Source: Pedobacter cryoconitis
GTDB taxonomy: Bacteria; Bacteroidota; Bacteroidia; Sphingobacteriales; Sphingobacteriaceae
Direction of reading: 5' to 3'
Assembly: GCF_014200605.1 (NCBI RefSeq)
Contig: NZ_JACHCE010000002.1
Location: 239,300-303,299, forward strand
DNA: 64,000 nucleotides
Positions 27,146-35,926 of this stretch are shown here, piece by piece (the first letter of the stretch is position 1; each line of letters begins with the position of its first letter). A program made the position numbers and the translations under genes. The notes below the pieces were generated by a model that saw only the letters and a list, made by a program, of their open reading frames with translations, did not search any database and was not told the origin of the DNA.

Positions 27146-27430
27146 AGGTATTGGTTTTGGTTTGTTGTGTACTGTAGAATATGGTTCTTTTTTGTTGCTT
27201 GTTGTTTAATCTCTAGTATTTTGTGTTGATTTTTTAAAGAAATGTAATTGCTTTTTTTGTTTTTTATGTCATTTTTTTCTATTTTAGAAATGTAGGAAGA
27301 ATTTAGAGAAAAAATGATCTGTATCGATCTTTTTACCATATGGATGAGTTGAGCGATGATTAATGGGGATTGTTAATCGAAAGTTAAATTAAGTTCACAA
27401 CTGTAGTGTATATATTATAGGTACTGGATA

Positions 27431-29242
27431 CTAATCCAGGCTCTTAATAATTTTAGCTGCATTCATATTATTGGGATCAAGTTTTAATGATAGTAAGTAG
27501 TTTAGTTTTGCTTGATTTTTATCTCCTGCCGCCAGGTAAGCCTCACCAAGACTATCATAGACATCTCCGCTATTAGGGTACAATATTGTATTTACTTTGA
27601 AAATATCTATAGCTTTTTTAAATTCTTTGGTTTTTAAGAATCGGTATCCTAGTCTGTTGATGTAAGGCTGGCTTAGTGCAAAGTGTTCCGGGCTTTCGGT
27701 TTTTGCCTGCTTATAGGCAGATAGTGCTTTTTCAAACTGATCATCCAGTATGAATTCAAAAGGGACTTTTTCTTCAGTTTTTAGCTCGGGGTTCACAAAT
27801 GAAACCGAATCGGTACTCAAAACAGAAGCTATATACCTGATATGATCAGAAGGGTTACGAACAATTTTAGTCTGTGCTTCCCAGTTTCGTAAAGCATAAG
27901 TGTTTGCTGCAACTTTGAATAGTTCTTCAGGTTCTTCTGCATTTTTTTGAAGGAAGAGTCTTTCTCCATCAGCATAGATTTTTATTAACTCATATTTTTC
28001 GGACCGGTACCTGCCACCATTATTTTCTATATCAGCGGCTGTAATCTGTATTTTCTTATAAATGGGTAATACATAGTTTGACCAATTGTAATTAATTGCT
28101 ACAGAACGTATTAATTCTTCAATAAGCATTGGCTGATTGCCATTTGTAAGTATTACCAGGCCGTAGCCTTTATTTTTATGAGCGATTATTTTACTTGAAA
28201 AACCTTCATTCCACCCTCCGTGGTTAAAATAGATATCCTGTTGCTTCTTCTCAAGAAAAATTCCAAGACCTTCAAAAGGTTCAATCAATGGACTGGTCAT
28301 TTTATCTGCCATTTGCTGCGTCAGTACTTTTTCGCTTTGTCCCTTTACTGTTAATTGTATATCAATTGCAAATTTCGCAAGATCTTCGGCAGTAGTCCAG
28401 AGACCGGCAGGAGACATTTCGGGATAGGTATGTCTTTTTCCTGTGGTTTGTTTCCCATCAGGCAGGTAACCTGTTGCTGCCCATTTCAATTGATCTGCTT
28501 GTAAGGGTTGACTATAAGTACTGTTTTTCATCCCAAGCGGGTCCAGTACCAGTTCTTGCATGATCTCAGGGAATGGTTTACCTTCTATATCGATTAGCAT
28601 TTGCTGTGCAATGCAATATCCTCCTCCTGAATAATTAAAACTGCCTCCTGGTTCCTTGTATACCCGAATAGCTCCAGAATTAGCTGGGGCTGTTCCATTA
28701 AGTATCTGCAATAGTGTGGGAACCTTATCGGGAATTGCATAGCCCGCGAAGCCTGAAACAGTGAGTCCGGCGCTGTGGCTAAGAATGTATTTCAGGGAAA
28801 CTTTCTTTTTTGCTGTAAATTCATTTTCCGGCAGCTTCCATGATTTAAGATATGAATTTACATCTTCATCCAGGTTGATTTTTCCTCTTTCCACCTCTTT
28901 TAGTACCGCATAGGCACTTACCGGTTTGCTGATTGAAGCTGCTTGAAAGAGCGTCTGTCCTGTAACTGGTAGCTTGGTTTCCCGATCAGTTACGCCATAA
29001 CTTTTGATCCATATTATTTTTGAATCTTTTATGACGGCCATACTGAGACCAGGCACACCATAATATTTCATTCTTTGTTCAATAGTCCATACGGAGTCCC
29101 CTTCAAAACGTACCGGGGGTATTAATCCGGTCTCAATTTTCTTTATCTCTGCCTTGATTCCGTGATCAGTTTGAGCTAAAATATTATGACAGTATAGAGA
29201 AGCGATTAAAAACAGAATACCTACAGTAGCTTTGTTTTTCAT
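27431..29242 (-). CDS. Secreted serine hydrolase (class C beta-lactamase fold) with C-terminal TPR
   Basis: A 603-residue exported protein (signal peptide to about ILAQ, residue 24). The beta-lactamase/AmpC-like domain has the SxxK motif S103-I-S-K106, Y204-S-G in place of the usual YxN, and H341-G-G. After about residue 400 comes a linker, and at about 500-600 two to three TPR-like helical pairs (EFKKAIDIFKVNTILYPNS, AYLAAGDKNQAKLNY). Such proteins are usually esterases or D-aminopeptidases rather than true beta-lactamases. It begins 40 bases after the ATP-grasp gene on the same strand and may share that transcript. Confidence 0.85.
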   Translation of the reverse strand: MKNKATVGILFLIASLYCHNILAQTDHGIKAEIKKIETGLIPPVRFEGDSVWTIEQRMKYYGVPGLSMAVIKDSKIIWIKSYGVTDRETKLPVTGQTLFQAASISKPVSAYAVLKEVERGKINLDEDVNSYLKSWKLPENEFTAKKKVSLKYILSHSAGLTVSGFAGYAIPDKVPTLLQILNGTAPANSGAIRVYKEPGGSFNYSGGGYCIAQQMLIDIEGKPFPEIMQELVLDPLGMKNSTYSQPLQADQLKWAATGYLPDGKQTTGKRHTYPEMSPAGLWTTAEDLAKFAIDIQLTVKGQSEKVLTQQMADKMTSPLIEPFEGLGIFLEKKQQDIYFNHGGWNEGFSSKIIAHKNKGYGLVILTNGNQPMLIEELIRSVAINYNWSNYVLPIYKKIQITAADIENNGGRYRSEKYELIKIYADGERLFLQKNAEEPEELFKVAANTYALRNWEAQTKIVRNPSDHIRYIASVLSTDSVSFVNPELKTEEKVPFEFILDDQFEKALSAYKQAKTESPEHFALSQPYINRLGYRFLKTKEFKKAIDIFKVNTILYPNSGDVYDSLGEAYLAAGDKNQAKLNYLLSLKLDPNNMNAAKIIKSLD

Positions 29243-29282
29243 AATGAAGATTGATCAGGGTGATTTATGAAAATAAAGATAA

Positions 29283-30416
29283 CTAATTGTTAATCAAATG
29301 CGGGATGAAACAAGAAGTGTTTCCTGTGATTAAACTATCATCTTCGCGAATGCCCATACCTGAGGGCTGCTGGCCTATAATCCACGAACCTATAATAGGA
29401 ATTTTAGTTCCGGACCGCGGAATGTTAAAGATCTTCTGGCAGATATAACCTTCCCTGCCATATATCCCCTTTGTTTCTTCTATCGTCTTCCCATTTTTGA
29501 TAATACTGATATTCGCTCCTTCTCTTGAATAAATTGGTTTTTTTACATAATCCTTTAAACTGTTCTCCTCCTCGAAATAACATTCCAGAATATAAGGGCA
29601 GTTTGGAAATAATTTCCATAAGACCGGCAACAGGGCTTTATTGGAAAGCAACATTTTCCATGCAGGTTCTATCCAGTAAACTTCGGGGTTTAACAATAGC
29701 TGATCAAAGAAAGGTTCATTTACCATCCATTCCCATGGATAAAGCTTAAAAATATTCTTAATCTCCTGATCTTCCAGATCTACAAATTCGCATTCTTCCT
29801 GATCCCATCCAATGTCATCAATAAAAATGAGTTTGGTTGATATTCCTGCCTGTATGGCGCAGTCTCTCATATATTCTACAGTAGTCAGGTCTTCCAGTGA
29901 TTGTTTGACACAGGCAAAATGTAAAGGCCCTTCATGAAGATAAGGTTTCAGATATTTCCAATAATCAATCAGGCGTTCATGAACAGAATTGAACTGATCT
30001 TTATGCGTAGCAAAATCCTGCAGCCAGAACCATTGTACAATTCCAGCTTCAAATAAAGAAGTCGGCGTGTCGGCATTAAATTCAAATAGTTTTAAATCGT
30101 TTCCGTCAAATCCGAAGTCAAAACGGCCATATATTGCAGGTACATCATCATTCCAGCTTTTTTCAATAAGTGCTATAGCTTTCTCCGGGATTGCAAACTT
30201 ATGATATAGCTGATGGTCTATGATATATTGTACAGCTTCAAGGCACATGCCCCAAAGCTCGGCTGTAGCCGTTTCAATTTTATTAACCTCCGACAGTGAG
30301 AATTCATAATATGCAGTCTCATCCCAGTAAGGAATATCAGAAGTATGGAAGCCAAAGCCCAATTTCTCTACAGCTGCCTGCCAGTGGTTTCTGGGGGTAA
30401 TACTATGTCTTTGCAT
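29283..30416 (-). CDS. Glutathionylspermidine synthase-family ATP-grasp ligase (YgiC/YjfC-like)
   Basis: A 377-residue cytoplasmic protein resembling the C-terminal synthetase domain of glutathionylspermidine synthase, the YgiC/YjfC group. Signatures are RFDFGFDGNDLKLFEFNADTP, the YPWEWM segment, KKPIYSREGANI and the final IIGSWIIGQQPSGMGIREDDS. The family uses ATP to form an amide bond between a carboxylate and an amine; the substrate of the stand-alone YgiC group is unknown. Its ATG directly follows the TAA of the upstream lipoprotein gene (TAAATG), so the two are translationally coupled. This parallels the ygiB-ygiC pair of enterobacteria. Confidence 0.88.
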   Translation of the reverse strand: MQRHSITPRNHWQAAVEKLGFGFHTSDIPYWDETAYYEFSLSEVNKIETATAELWGMCLEAVQYIIDHQLYHKFAIPEKAIALIEKSWNDDVPAIYGRFDFGFDGNDLKLFEFNADTPTSLFEAGIVQWFWLQDFATHKDQFNSVHERLIDYWKYLKPYLHEGPLHFACVKQSLEDLTTVEYMRDCAIQAGISTKLIFIDDIGWDQEECEFVDLEDQEIKNIFKLYPWEWMVNEPFFDQLLLNPEVYWIEPAWKMLLSNKALLPVLWKLFPNCPYILECYFEEENSLKDYVKKPIYSREGANISIIKNGKTIEETKGIYGREGYICQKIFNIPRSGTKIPIIGSWIIGQQPSGMGIREDDSLITGNTSCFIPHLINN

Positions 30417-30746
30417 TTATGATGAAACAGAAAATGAATGTGAGCCTCCAAAACCACCTCTTATTGCAGCGCCTTTCATGGCCGATCTGCCAATATTTGA
30501 ACGCTCAGAAAGTGAAGAGGAATAATAACCTGAATGATGATATCTGCCGCCGTAAAACATACCATATGGCCGGAATGCATAATACCATAGAAATGGCGAG
30601 AGATGTGCACCCTGTGTATGAGTATAGTTCGCTGTAGTGTCAGAACGCATATAGACTTCATTGGAATCCCAGTCTGGTTTGGGTTTACTGCAGGAAGCCA
30701 GTGCTGCGGTAATAAGTACCAGGGATACAACTTTTGATTTCTTCAT
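30417..30746 (-). CDS. Small lipoprotein coupled to the ATP-grasp ligase (YgiB-like position and C-terminus)
   Basis: A 109-residue lipoprotein (lipobox ALASCSKP, C19). The middle is rich in Tyr, Phe, His and Gly (YYAFRPYGMFYGGRYHHSGYY) and the C-terminus is Gly/Ser-rich with RGGFGGSHSFSVSS. From memory, enterobacterial YgiB (DUF1190) also ends in a region with an RGGFG motif and is encoded next to YgiC. Overall sequence similarity is otherwise low, so this is a positional and motif analogue rather than a proven homologue. It may be a substrate or partner of the ligase. It begins one base after the upstream gene stops. Confidence 0.7.
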   Translation of the reverse strand: MKKSKVVSLVLITAALASCSKPKPDWDSNEVYMRSDTTANYTHTQGAHLSPFLWYYAFRPYGMFYGGRYHHSGYYSSSLSERSNIGRSAMKGAAIRGGFGGSHSFSVSS

Positions 30747-30747
30747 A

Positions 30748-31062
30748 TTAATTTACTGTAATAAAGATCTGATAGTTTTTCCTGACCTTTAAAGTCGTGT
30801 CCTGGCCTGAACTGTTCTCCCCCTGTTCATTTGTGAATCCCAATGCAGGTATTGTGTCCAGTCTGACAACTCTTTTAACGTCTTTGTTTTTAACCCAGAA
30901 TATATGCTCAGTGTTCATCACATCAAGAGAGTCATTCAGATGCGCAATATGGACTTTGGTTTCAACTGAGCCGTTTTTATCTACCTCTTTGACTTTATCG
31001 TCATTTTTCTCTTTGCAGGCCATCAAAGACAACACAAAGATCGCGGGTACTAATTTTTTCAT
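30748..31062 (-). CDS. Small lipoprotein, first gene of the ATP-grasp operon
   Basis: A 104-residue predicted lipoprotein (MKKLVPAIFVLSLMACKEK, lipobox cysteine C16). The mature part is charged and polar with a segment IFWVKNKDVKRVVRLDTIP and no recognised domain. The start at 31062 puts the signal peptide at the N-terminus; an in-frame upstream start at 31182 would bury it behind an unrelated hydrophobic stretch. Stop and next start are separated by a single base, so it is co-translated with the YgiB-like lipoprotein and the ligase. Function unknown. Confidence 0.65.
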   Translation of the reverse strand: MKKLVPAIFVLSLMACKEKNDDKVKEVDKNGSVETKVHIAHLNDSLDVMNTEHIFWVKNKDVKRVVRLDTIPALGFTNEQGENSSGQDTTLKVRKNYQIFITVN

Positions 31063-31175
31063 GAGTTCTATTTGATCAATTATTGCGGGAAAGATAAGAA
31101 ATCTTAACGCGATAAGAAAAATCAGGTGATAAGTTGTGGTCTGTCCAATGAATTTGTAAAGTTGCGTAGTGCTAT

Positions 31176-31218
31176 CAAACAAAATGGTCTTTCCTATCTG
31201 GAAAGACCATTTTGTTTG
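31176..31218 (-). terminator. Long hairpin terminator after the cysteine-rich lipoprotein gene
   Basis: A 19-bp perfect stem: 31176-31194 pairs with 31200-31218, loop TATCT, core GGTCTTTCC/GGAAAGACC. On the minus strand it ends the gene that stops at 31263. It lies upstream of the three-gene operon, so that operon needs its own promoter between 31063 and 31175. Confidence 0.85.
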
Positions 31219-31262
31219 AGTTTATAAAAGCGCTTTAGATTAAAAATGAGTTTTGGATTTTG

Positions 31263-31811
31263 TTAACCGCAGTCCAGGCATTGCCATTCTACGATACCAT
31301 CACTCCCTCCAAAACGCTGCATCGTATATTTTTCAAGATCTATTAAGAACCCTATGCCATTTTGATTTGCATTTATAGTACAGCATCCATCGCAATCTGA
31401 ATCTGAACAATTATCATAAACTTTAGCATCAATCTGTTTACTTCCCTGCTTAATTCTCAGTGTTTTTAATCTGTACTTACCGGCATCTTTTGAATGGATA
31501 GATGCTATTTTATTAGCTTTTACCCATGTTAAAGACTGCGTCCCTTCTAAAAAAGCAAACTGACCGGACCATGTACAGCCATTGTATTTAACGCATTCTT
31601 CGCTACCCGGATCCGGATAAGATTCATAATTGGTAAGATTAGCTTTGCGCCAGACAGGGGCAGCAGCATCGACATTTTTTGCCGAAGAGGCTTGCGATTC
31701 AGGACTTTGTACTTCAAGGTCTTTTTTACATGAGGCAAGAGTCATCATGCCTGCTAAAACGAAAATTGTCGTTTTAGACTTTAACAGGTTGGAAATTGTT
31801 GAATTTTTCAT
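31263..31811 (-). CDS. Cysteine-rich lipoprotein with expansin/RlpA-like double-psi beta-barrel
   Basis: A 182-residue lipoprotein (lipobox MTLASCKK). The mature part has nine cysteines: ECVKYNGC, CSDSDCDGCC, CLDC and others. The order resembles an expansin/barwin-type double-psi beta-barrel: KYRLKTLRIKQGSKQIDAKV, then the YDNCSDSDCDGCC motif (compare VxDxCxxC), then FLIDLEKYTMQRFGGSDGIV, which looks like the DLS..AF..LG..GVV segment, and a final W-C pair. This fold binds cell-wall polysaccharide or acts as a lytic transglycosylase in RlpA. A catalytic Asp-like residue is present in YDNC. Assignment is by pattern and was not searched. Confidence 0.6.
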   Translation of the reverse strand: MKNSTISNLLKSKTTIFVLAGMMTLASCKKDLEVQSPESQASSAKNVDAAAPVWRKANLTNYESYPDPGSEECVKYNGCTWSGQFAFLEGTQSLTWVKANKIASIHSKDAGKYRLKTLRIKQGSKQIDAKVYDNCSDSDCDGCCTINANQNGIGFLIDLEKYTMQRFGGSDGIVEWQCLDCG

Positions 31812-32145
31812 AGATGTTTGGTTAGGTTGTTGTATATCAGTTGTTTGTAATGTATTTTAAATTTAATTATTTTTAAGATTAAAATACAGTATCTATAATT
31901 TATATTATTTAATAATAAATTCAGTTATTATTTTATGTATTTGATATTTAAGGTGTGTAATTTCTTTATGGAATTATAAATATGATAATATTGAAAATTA
32001 TTCTTTGATAGAACATGGCGTGCTCTGTAGTAAAGAGCTGAATGTAAAAGCGTTAAATACTGTTAATCCTGCTTGCTATTTTTATCTCTTTGATCTTATG
32101 TCTATCAGATTCCTTTATATTTGATAGCATTATCAATTAAATTTT
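31812..32145. other. 334-base AT-rich divergent intergenic region
   Basis: No open frame or RNA gene is supported here. The region separates two divergent genes and must hold both promoters. On the plus strand TATATTTG (32116-32123) matches the -7 consensus and lies 22 bases before the S41 peptidase ATG. A TTTG at 32089-32092 is 23 bases further up, slightly wide for a -33 box. Confidence 0.5.
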
Positions 32146-33543
32146 ATGAAAGCCATTCTTTTTTCTATCCTTCTTATTTTTCTAGTCAATGTGGAAACCT
32201 TTGCCCAAAACTGTAATTGTGCAGAAGAGTTTCAATATGTCAAGGATAAAATAGAAAAGAATTATGCCGGGTTCAGGGATAAAGTAAATCCCAAAACCAG
32301 TGCGGCTTATCAGAAATATAGTGCTCAGGTACTGGAGAGATCGAAAAATATTACTTCGGCACCCTACTGCGTTAACCTTATTAATGAATGGATTGGGTTT
32401 TTTAAGGATGGTCATATTGAAGTAGGGCGTAACAGACTTTCTAAAGAGAAATATGATGCCGATCAGGAAAGGCTGTTTGCAAGTGTTGAAAAGCAGGTAG
32501 TGGATGAACAAGTGTTAAGTAACTTAAAGAAATCTGTTGGCATAGAAGGAATTTACTGGGATAAGGATTCTGTTTATAAAGTAGCTGTAATCAAAAGTGA
32601 AAATGGCTTTCGTGATTATGCTGGTGTAATCCTGGAATCAAAAATCAAGGCTTGGAAACCGGGTTTTGTGATGCTGGAATTAAAAGAGCAGAAAAATATT
32701 TTAAAGGGAATAGCCTACGATAAATATTGCACACCTGAATCTGTGTCTCTGAAAATCAGTCAGAATGCAATAGGCGATTGGCAAAGAGAAGGGACAAGCA
32801 GGGTAAAAGCAGAAAAAGTTTCGCTCGATGATATCTCCAGCAAATTGCTTTCTGCCCAGACATTCTATATCCGGATTGGAACCTTTAACCAAAGAAATGC
32901 TAAGGGTATTGACTCTTTAATGCTTTTTAACAAAGAAATTTTAGAAAAAACGCCTAATCTGATTTTGGATTTAAGAAACAATGGAGGCGGAGCAGATTTC
33001 TCCTATCGGGCGCTTATCCCATATCTTTATACCAATCCAATTCAAACGATAGGTCCGGATATCTTGTCTTCGGACGATAACATTGCAGGTTGGGCAGGAT
33101 TGCTAAAGCTGAATGATATGCCTGAAGATCAGAAAGTATTTATCCGCGAAAAGATGGCAGCAATGGAATCGCATAAAAATGAGTTTATTGACCTCGGAGC
33201 TGACAAAGACCTCGTGCTGGATAGTATAAACTTATTCCCTAAAAAGATTGTGATCTTAATTAATAAAGGCTGCGGGTCAACAACTGAGCAATTTTTACTG
33301 GCTGCAAAACAGAGTAAAAAGGTGATAATTATGGGTGAAAACTCTGCTGGTGTATTAGATTATGCCAATGTTAGAGATATCTCATTTAACTGTATGCCAT
33401 ATGCACTCCATTACGCAACCAGCAGGAGCAGAAGAGTTGATAAAGGACAAGGTATAGATAATATAGGTATTAAGCCCGATCGTATATTGACCACTGCCCA
33501 AAATTGGATAACAGAAGCGCAGCGGTATTTAGAGAAAAAATAA
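32146..33543 (+). CDS. Exported S41-family (tail-specific protease-like) peptidase
   Basis: A 465-residue protein with a signal peptide (to about FAQ, residue 21). The C-terminal half carries the S41 catalytic core: LDLRNNGGGADFSYRAL, then KGCGSTTEQFLLAAK with the probable nucleophile S378, then MGENSAGVLDYANV. The N-terminal part (about 25-130) is helical; a PDZ-like segment may occupy about 130-200. S41 proteases cleave C-terminal regions of envelope proteins. Members of this subgroup are secreted and often of unknown target. It is convergent with YitT, with only four bases between stops. Confidence 0.82.
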   Translation: MKAILFSILLIFLVNVETFAQNCNCAEEFQYVKDKIEKNYAGFRDKVNPKTSAAYQKYSAQVLERSKNITSAPYCVNLINEWIGFFKDGHIEVGRNRLSKEKYDADQERLFASVEKQVVDEQVLSNLKKSVGIEGIYWDKDSVYKVAVIKSENGFRDYAGVILESKIKAWKPGFVMLELKEQKNILKGIAYDKYCTPESVSLKISQNAIGDWQREGTSRVKAEKVSLDDISSKLLSAQTFYIRIGTFNQRNAKGIDSLMLFNKEILEKTPNLILDLRNNGGGADFSYRALIPYLYTNPIQTIGPDILSSDDNIAGWAGLLKLNDMPEDQKVFIREKMAAMESHKNEFIDLGADKDLVLDSINLFPKKIVILINKGCGSTTEQFLLAAKQSKKVIIMGENSAGVLDYANVRDISFNCMPYALHYATSRSRRVDKGQGIDNIGIKPDRILTTAQNWITEAQRYLEKK

Positions 33544-33547
33544 TTTT

Positions 33548-34393
33548 CTAAATCGTAAATCCCTTGCCAAAAACATCATGCACATCGTGGATGACAACAA
33601 AAGCATCAGGATCGGTTTCATGTACCATATTCTTTAACTCTATGAGTTCGGGTTTACTGATTACTACATAGATGACTTCTTTCCGGTCTTTGGTATAAGC
33701 ACCATGACCATGCAGTACTGTAGCTCCTCTTACCAGGCCTTTTGTTATTTTTTCGGCAATGATAACAGATTGAACAGAGATGATGGTAACGGCTTTTTTC
33801 GTATTAAATCCTTCAACGATAAAATCAACAACCCTTGCGCCAATGTAGACTGCTACCAGGGTATACATCGTCTTTTCGGGGCCTATAATGAATGTAGACA
33901 GTCCGATGACTACAATATCAACAATAAGCATTGCTGTGCCTAGTTTCCAGCCCCAGAGCTTTTGAAACAGGCGGGCTATAATTGCAGAACCACCAGTAGT
34001 CCCTCCGGACAGAAAGACCAGGCCTATCCCCCCGCCTACAAAAAGACCTGCAAATATAGCGGCTAGTAAAGGGTCAGAAGTTAAAGGTGGATGCGTATTC
34101 TCTGTAAGAAATAGAAACAGAGAAGAGAAAAAGATGCCAAATAACGTATATACGATTGTACGTTTGTCTAGTAATTTATAGCCTATTGCCATCAGAATAG
34201 CATTCAGGATCAGGTTTAAGATTCCTGGAGACCAGTGGAAGTAGTAAAAGGCAACAATAGTAAGACCAATTACCCCACCTTCAGATAATTTATTTGGAAT
34301 GGCAAAATAATTGATTCCTGAGGCAAAAATAAGGGTCCCTAAAATTATCAGTGCGATATTTTTTACATGTTCTTTTGTTGCCGGCGTTGCCAT
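33548..34393 (-). CDS. YitT-family integral membrane protein (DUF161/DUF2179)
   Basis: A 281-residue inner-membrane protein. Residues about 10-210 hold five to six hydrophobic segments, including the family signature LVFLSGGTTGGSAIIARLF. A cytoplasmic DUF2179 domain lies at the C-terminus (KGLVRGATVLHGHGAYT then KEVIYVVISKPELIELKN). The family is widespread and of uncertain function, proposed as transporter-like. It appears to be a single gene downstream of the efflux operon, separated from the TolC-like gene by 106 bases. Confidence 0.85.
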   Translation of the reverse strand: MATPATKEHVKNIALIILGTLIFASGINYFAIPNKLSEGGVIGLTIVAFYYFHWSPGILNLILNAILMAIGYKLLDKRTIVYTLFGIFFSSLFLFLTENTHPPLTSDPLLAAIFAGLFVGGGIGLVFLSGGTTGGSAIIARLFQKLWGWKLGTAMLIVDIVVIGLSTFIIGPEKTMYTLVAVYIGARVVDFIVEGFNTKKAVTIISVQSVIIAEKITKGLVRGATVLHGHGAYTKDRKEVIYVVISKPELIELKNMVHETDPDAFVVIHDVHDVFGKGFTI

Positions 34394-34499
34394 GATGTTG
34401 TTTTAGATAAAGAGGTAAAATAGGATTGAGCGATCGTTAAAAAGGCTTCTAGCGATATTTATCCTGCAAATATCTAAAACAAATCTGGTTTTTACATAA

Positions 34500-35915
34500 C
34501 TAATTCCATCCTCCGCCTAAGGAACGGTAAAGATCTACCATTGCACTGAGCTGTTGACGTTCTATATCCATGAGGTTCAATTCACTCTGTAAAACATTAC
34601 TTTGCGCAGTAATCACTTCCAGGTAATTGGCCATTCCATTTTTAAAAAGCATATCGGCATTTTTGATAGCCTGCTTTAGTGTTTGTACCCTTAAATCTTG
34701 TAATTCACGTTGTTTTTTTAATTTATCAAGCTTCACAAGTGCATCTGTTACTTCGGTAACCGCATTGATCACTGACCGCTTAAATTCTATAACAGACTTG
34801 TCCTTTTCTATTTTAGCTAATTCAAGTTGTGTTTTCAGTTGGCGGCGTTGAAATATCGGCTGCGTTAACCCTCCGGCTACCGTACCAAATAATGAGCCTG
34901 GAATATTAAACCAATTACTCGCTGTAAAAGTATTAATACCCCCGCTCGCGGTAATTTTTAAAGAAGGATACATACTGGCCTGTGCAGCTCCTATACGGAC
35001 ATTTGCAGCCATTACAGTTAGTTCTGCTGCTTTAACATCCGGCCTGATTGACAGTATATCAGCTGGGATGCCTGTTGTTAAATGTTCGGCTACAGAAAAT
35101 GCGCTTAAACTCACTTTTCTTTCAATTTTTGAAGGAAAAGTCCCTGCCAGCGTACTTAATGCATTTTCCTGTATTGCAATCAATTGCTCTAGCTGAGGAA
35201 CAAGTAATGCCGCTGATAATTGCTGTGCTTCAGCCTGTTGAACCGCAAGGCTATTTACCTGTCCTGATTCTTTTTGTAAACGGATAACAATCAGGGTACT
35301 ATCATTAAGCTGTACATTGTGTTTCGCGATCTCTAATTGTGCATCCAGCATCAGAAGATTGAAGAATCCCTGGGCCACATTGGCTACAACCTGTGTTTTT
35401 ACAGTTCTGGCAGCAGCTTCTGTTTGCAGATAAGTAGCGAGTGCGGCTTCTTTCTGTCTGCCGATTTTCCCCCAGATATCTGCCTCCCATGATAACCCTA
35501 AGTTTGCATTATAATCTTCTATATGTTTGGCACCAGTAAACATGGCAGCACTCATTCCGTTCAGGCTATTATCTGAAGATCTGTTACTGGCTGCATTTAC
35601 TTGTAAATTAAGCTCAGGTAAAAGGGCTGCATTGGCCATTTTCAAGCTTTGTTTTGCACTCTCTATATTTTTAATTGCAAAAGCCAGATCAAAATTGCGC
35701 AGCACGGCACTGTCTATCAATTGCTTTAAAGCAGGTTCTGTAAAGAAGTCCTTATAAGCAATCTTTGCTATACTTGGGCCGGCGGCAGCTGCTGCTGTTC
35801 TGGTGTTGAACTGTTCTGGCAGCACGGTTTGAGGCCTGATATAATCCTTTCCTGTTTTGCAAGCGGATAAGACTAATGGGATTGATAAAACGTATATATA
35901 TTTATTCAGTTTCAT
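34500..35915 (-). CDS. TolC/NodT-family outer-membrane efflux lipoprotein
   Basis: A 471-residue outer-membrane factor with a lipobox (IPLVLSACKTGKDY). The two OEP repeats contain the helical hairpins LAFAIKNIESAKQSLKMAN and LAVQQAEAQQLSAA, plus RPDVKAAELTVMAANVRIGAA, the hallmark of the NodT subgroup. It supplies the outer-membrane channel of a tripartite pump. The ATG at 35915 lies 11 bases after the RND pump gene, so it ends the adaptor-pump-channel operon. An in-frame TTG two codons upstream is less likely. Confidence 0.9.
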   Translation of the reverse strand: MKLNKYIYVLSIPLVLSACKTGKDYIRPQTVLPEQFNTRTAAAAAGPSIAKIAYKDFFTEPALKQLIDSAVLRNFDLAFAIKNIESAKQSLKMANAALLPELNLQVNAASNRSSDNSLNGMSAAMFTGAKHIEDYNANLGLSWEADIWGKIGRQKEAALATYLQTEAAARTVKTQVVANVAQGFFNLLMLDAQLEIAKHNVQLNDSTLIVIRLQKESGQVNSLAVQQAEAQQLSAALLVPQLEQLIAIQENALSTLAGTFPSKIERKVSLSAFSVAEHLTTGIPADILSIRPDVKAAELTVMAANVRIGAAQASMYPSLKITASGGINTFTASNWFNIPGSLFGTVAGGLTQPIFQRRQLKTQLELAKIEKDKSVIEFKRSVINAVTEVTDALVKLDKLKKQRELQDLRVQTLKQAIKNADMLFKNGMANYLEVITAQSNVLQSELNLMDIERQQLSAMVDLYRSLGGGWN

Positions 35916-35926
35916 GTTCAAAATTT

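Noticed and set aside
27431..29242. True beta-lactamase (antibiotic resistance)
   Set aside because: The YSG motif, large size and TPR extension point to an esterase/peptidase-like serine hydrolase; resistance cannot be claimed.
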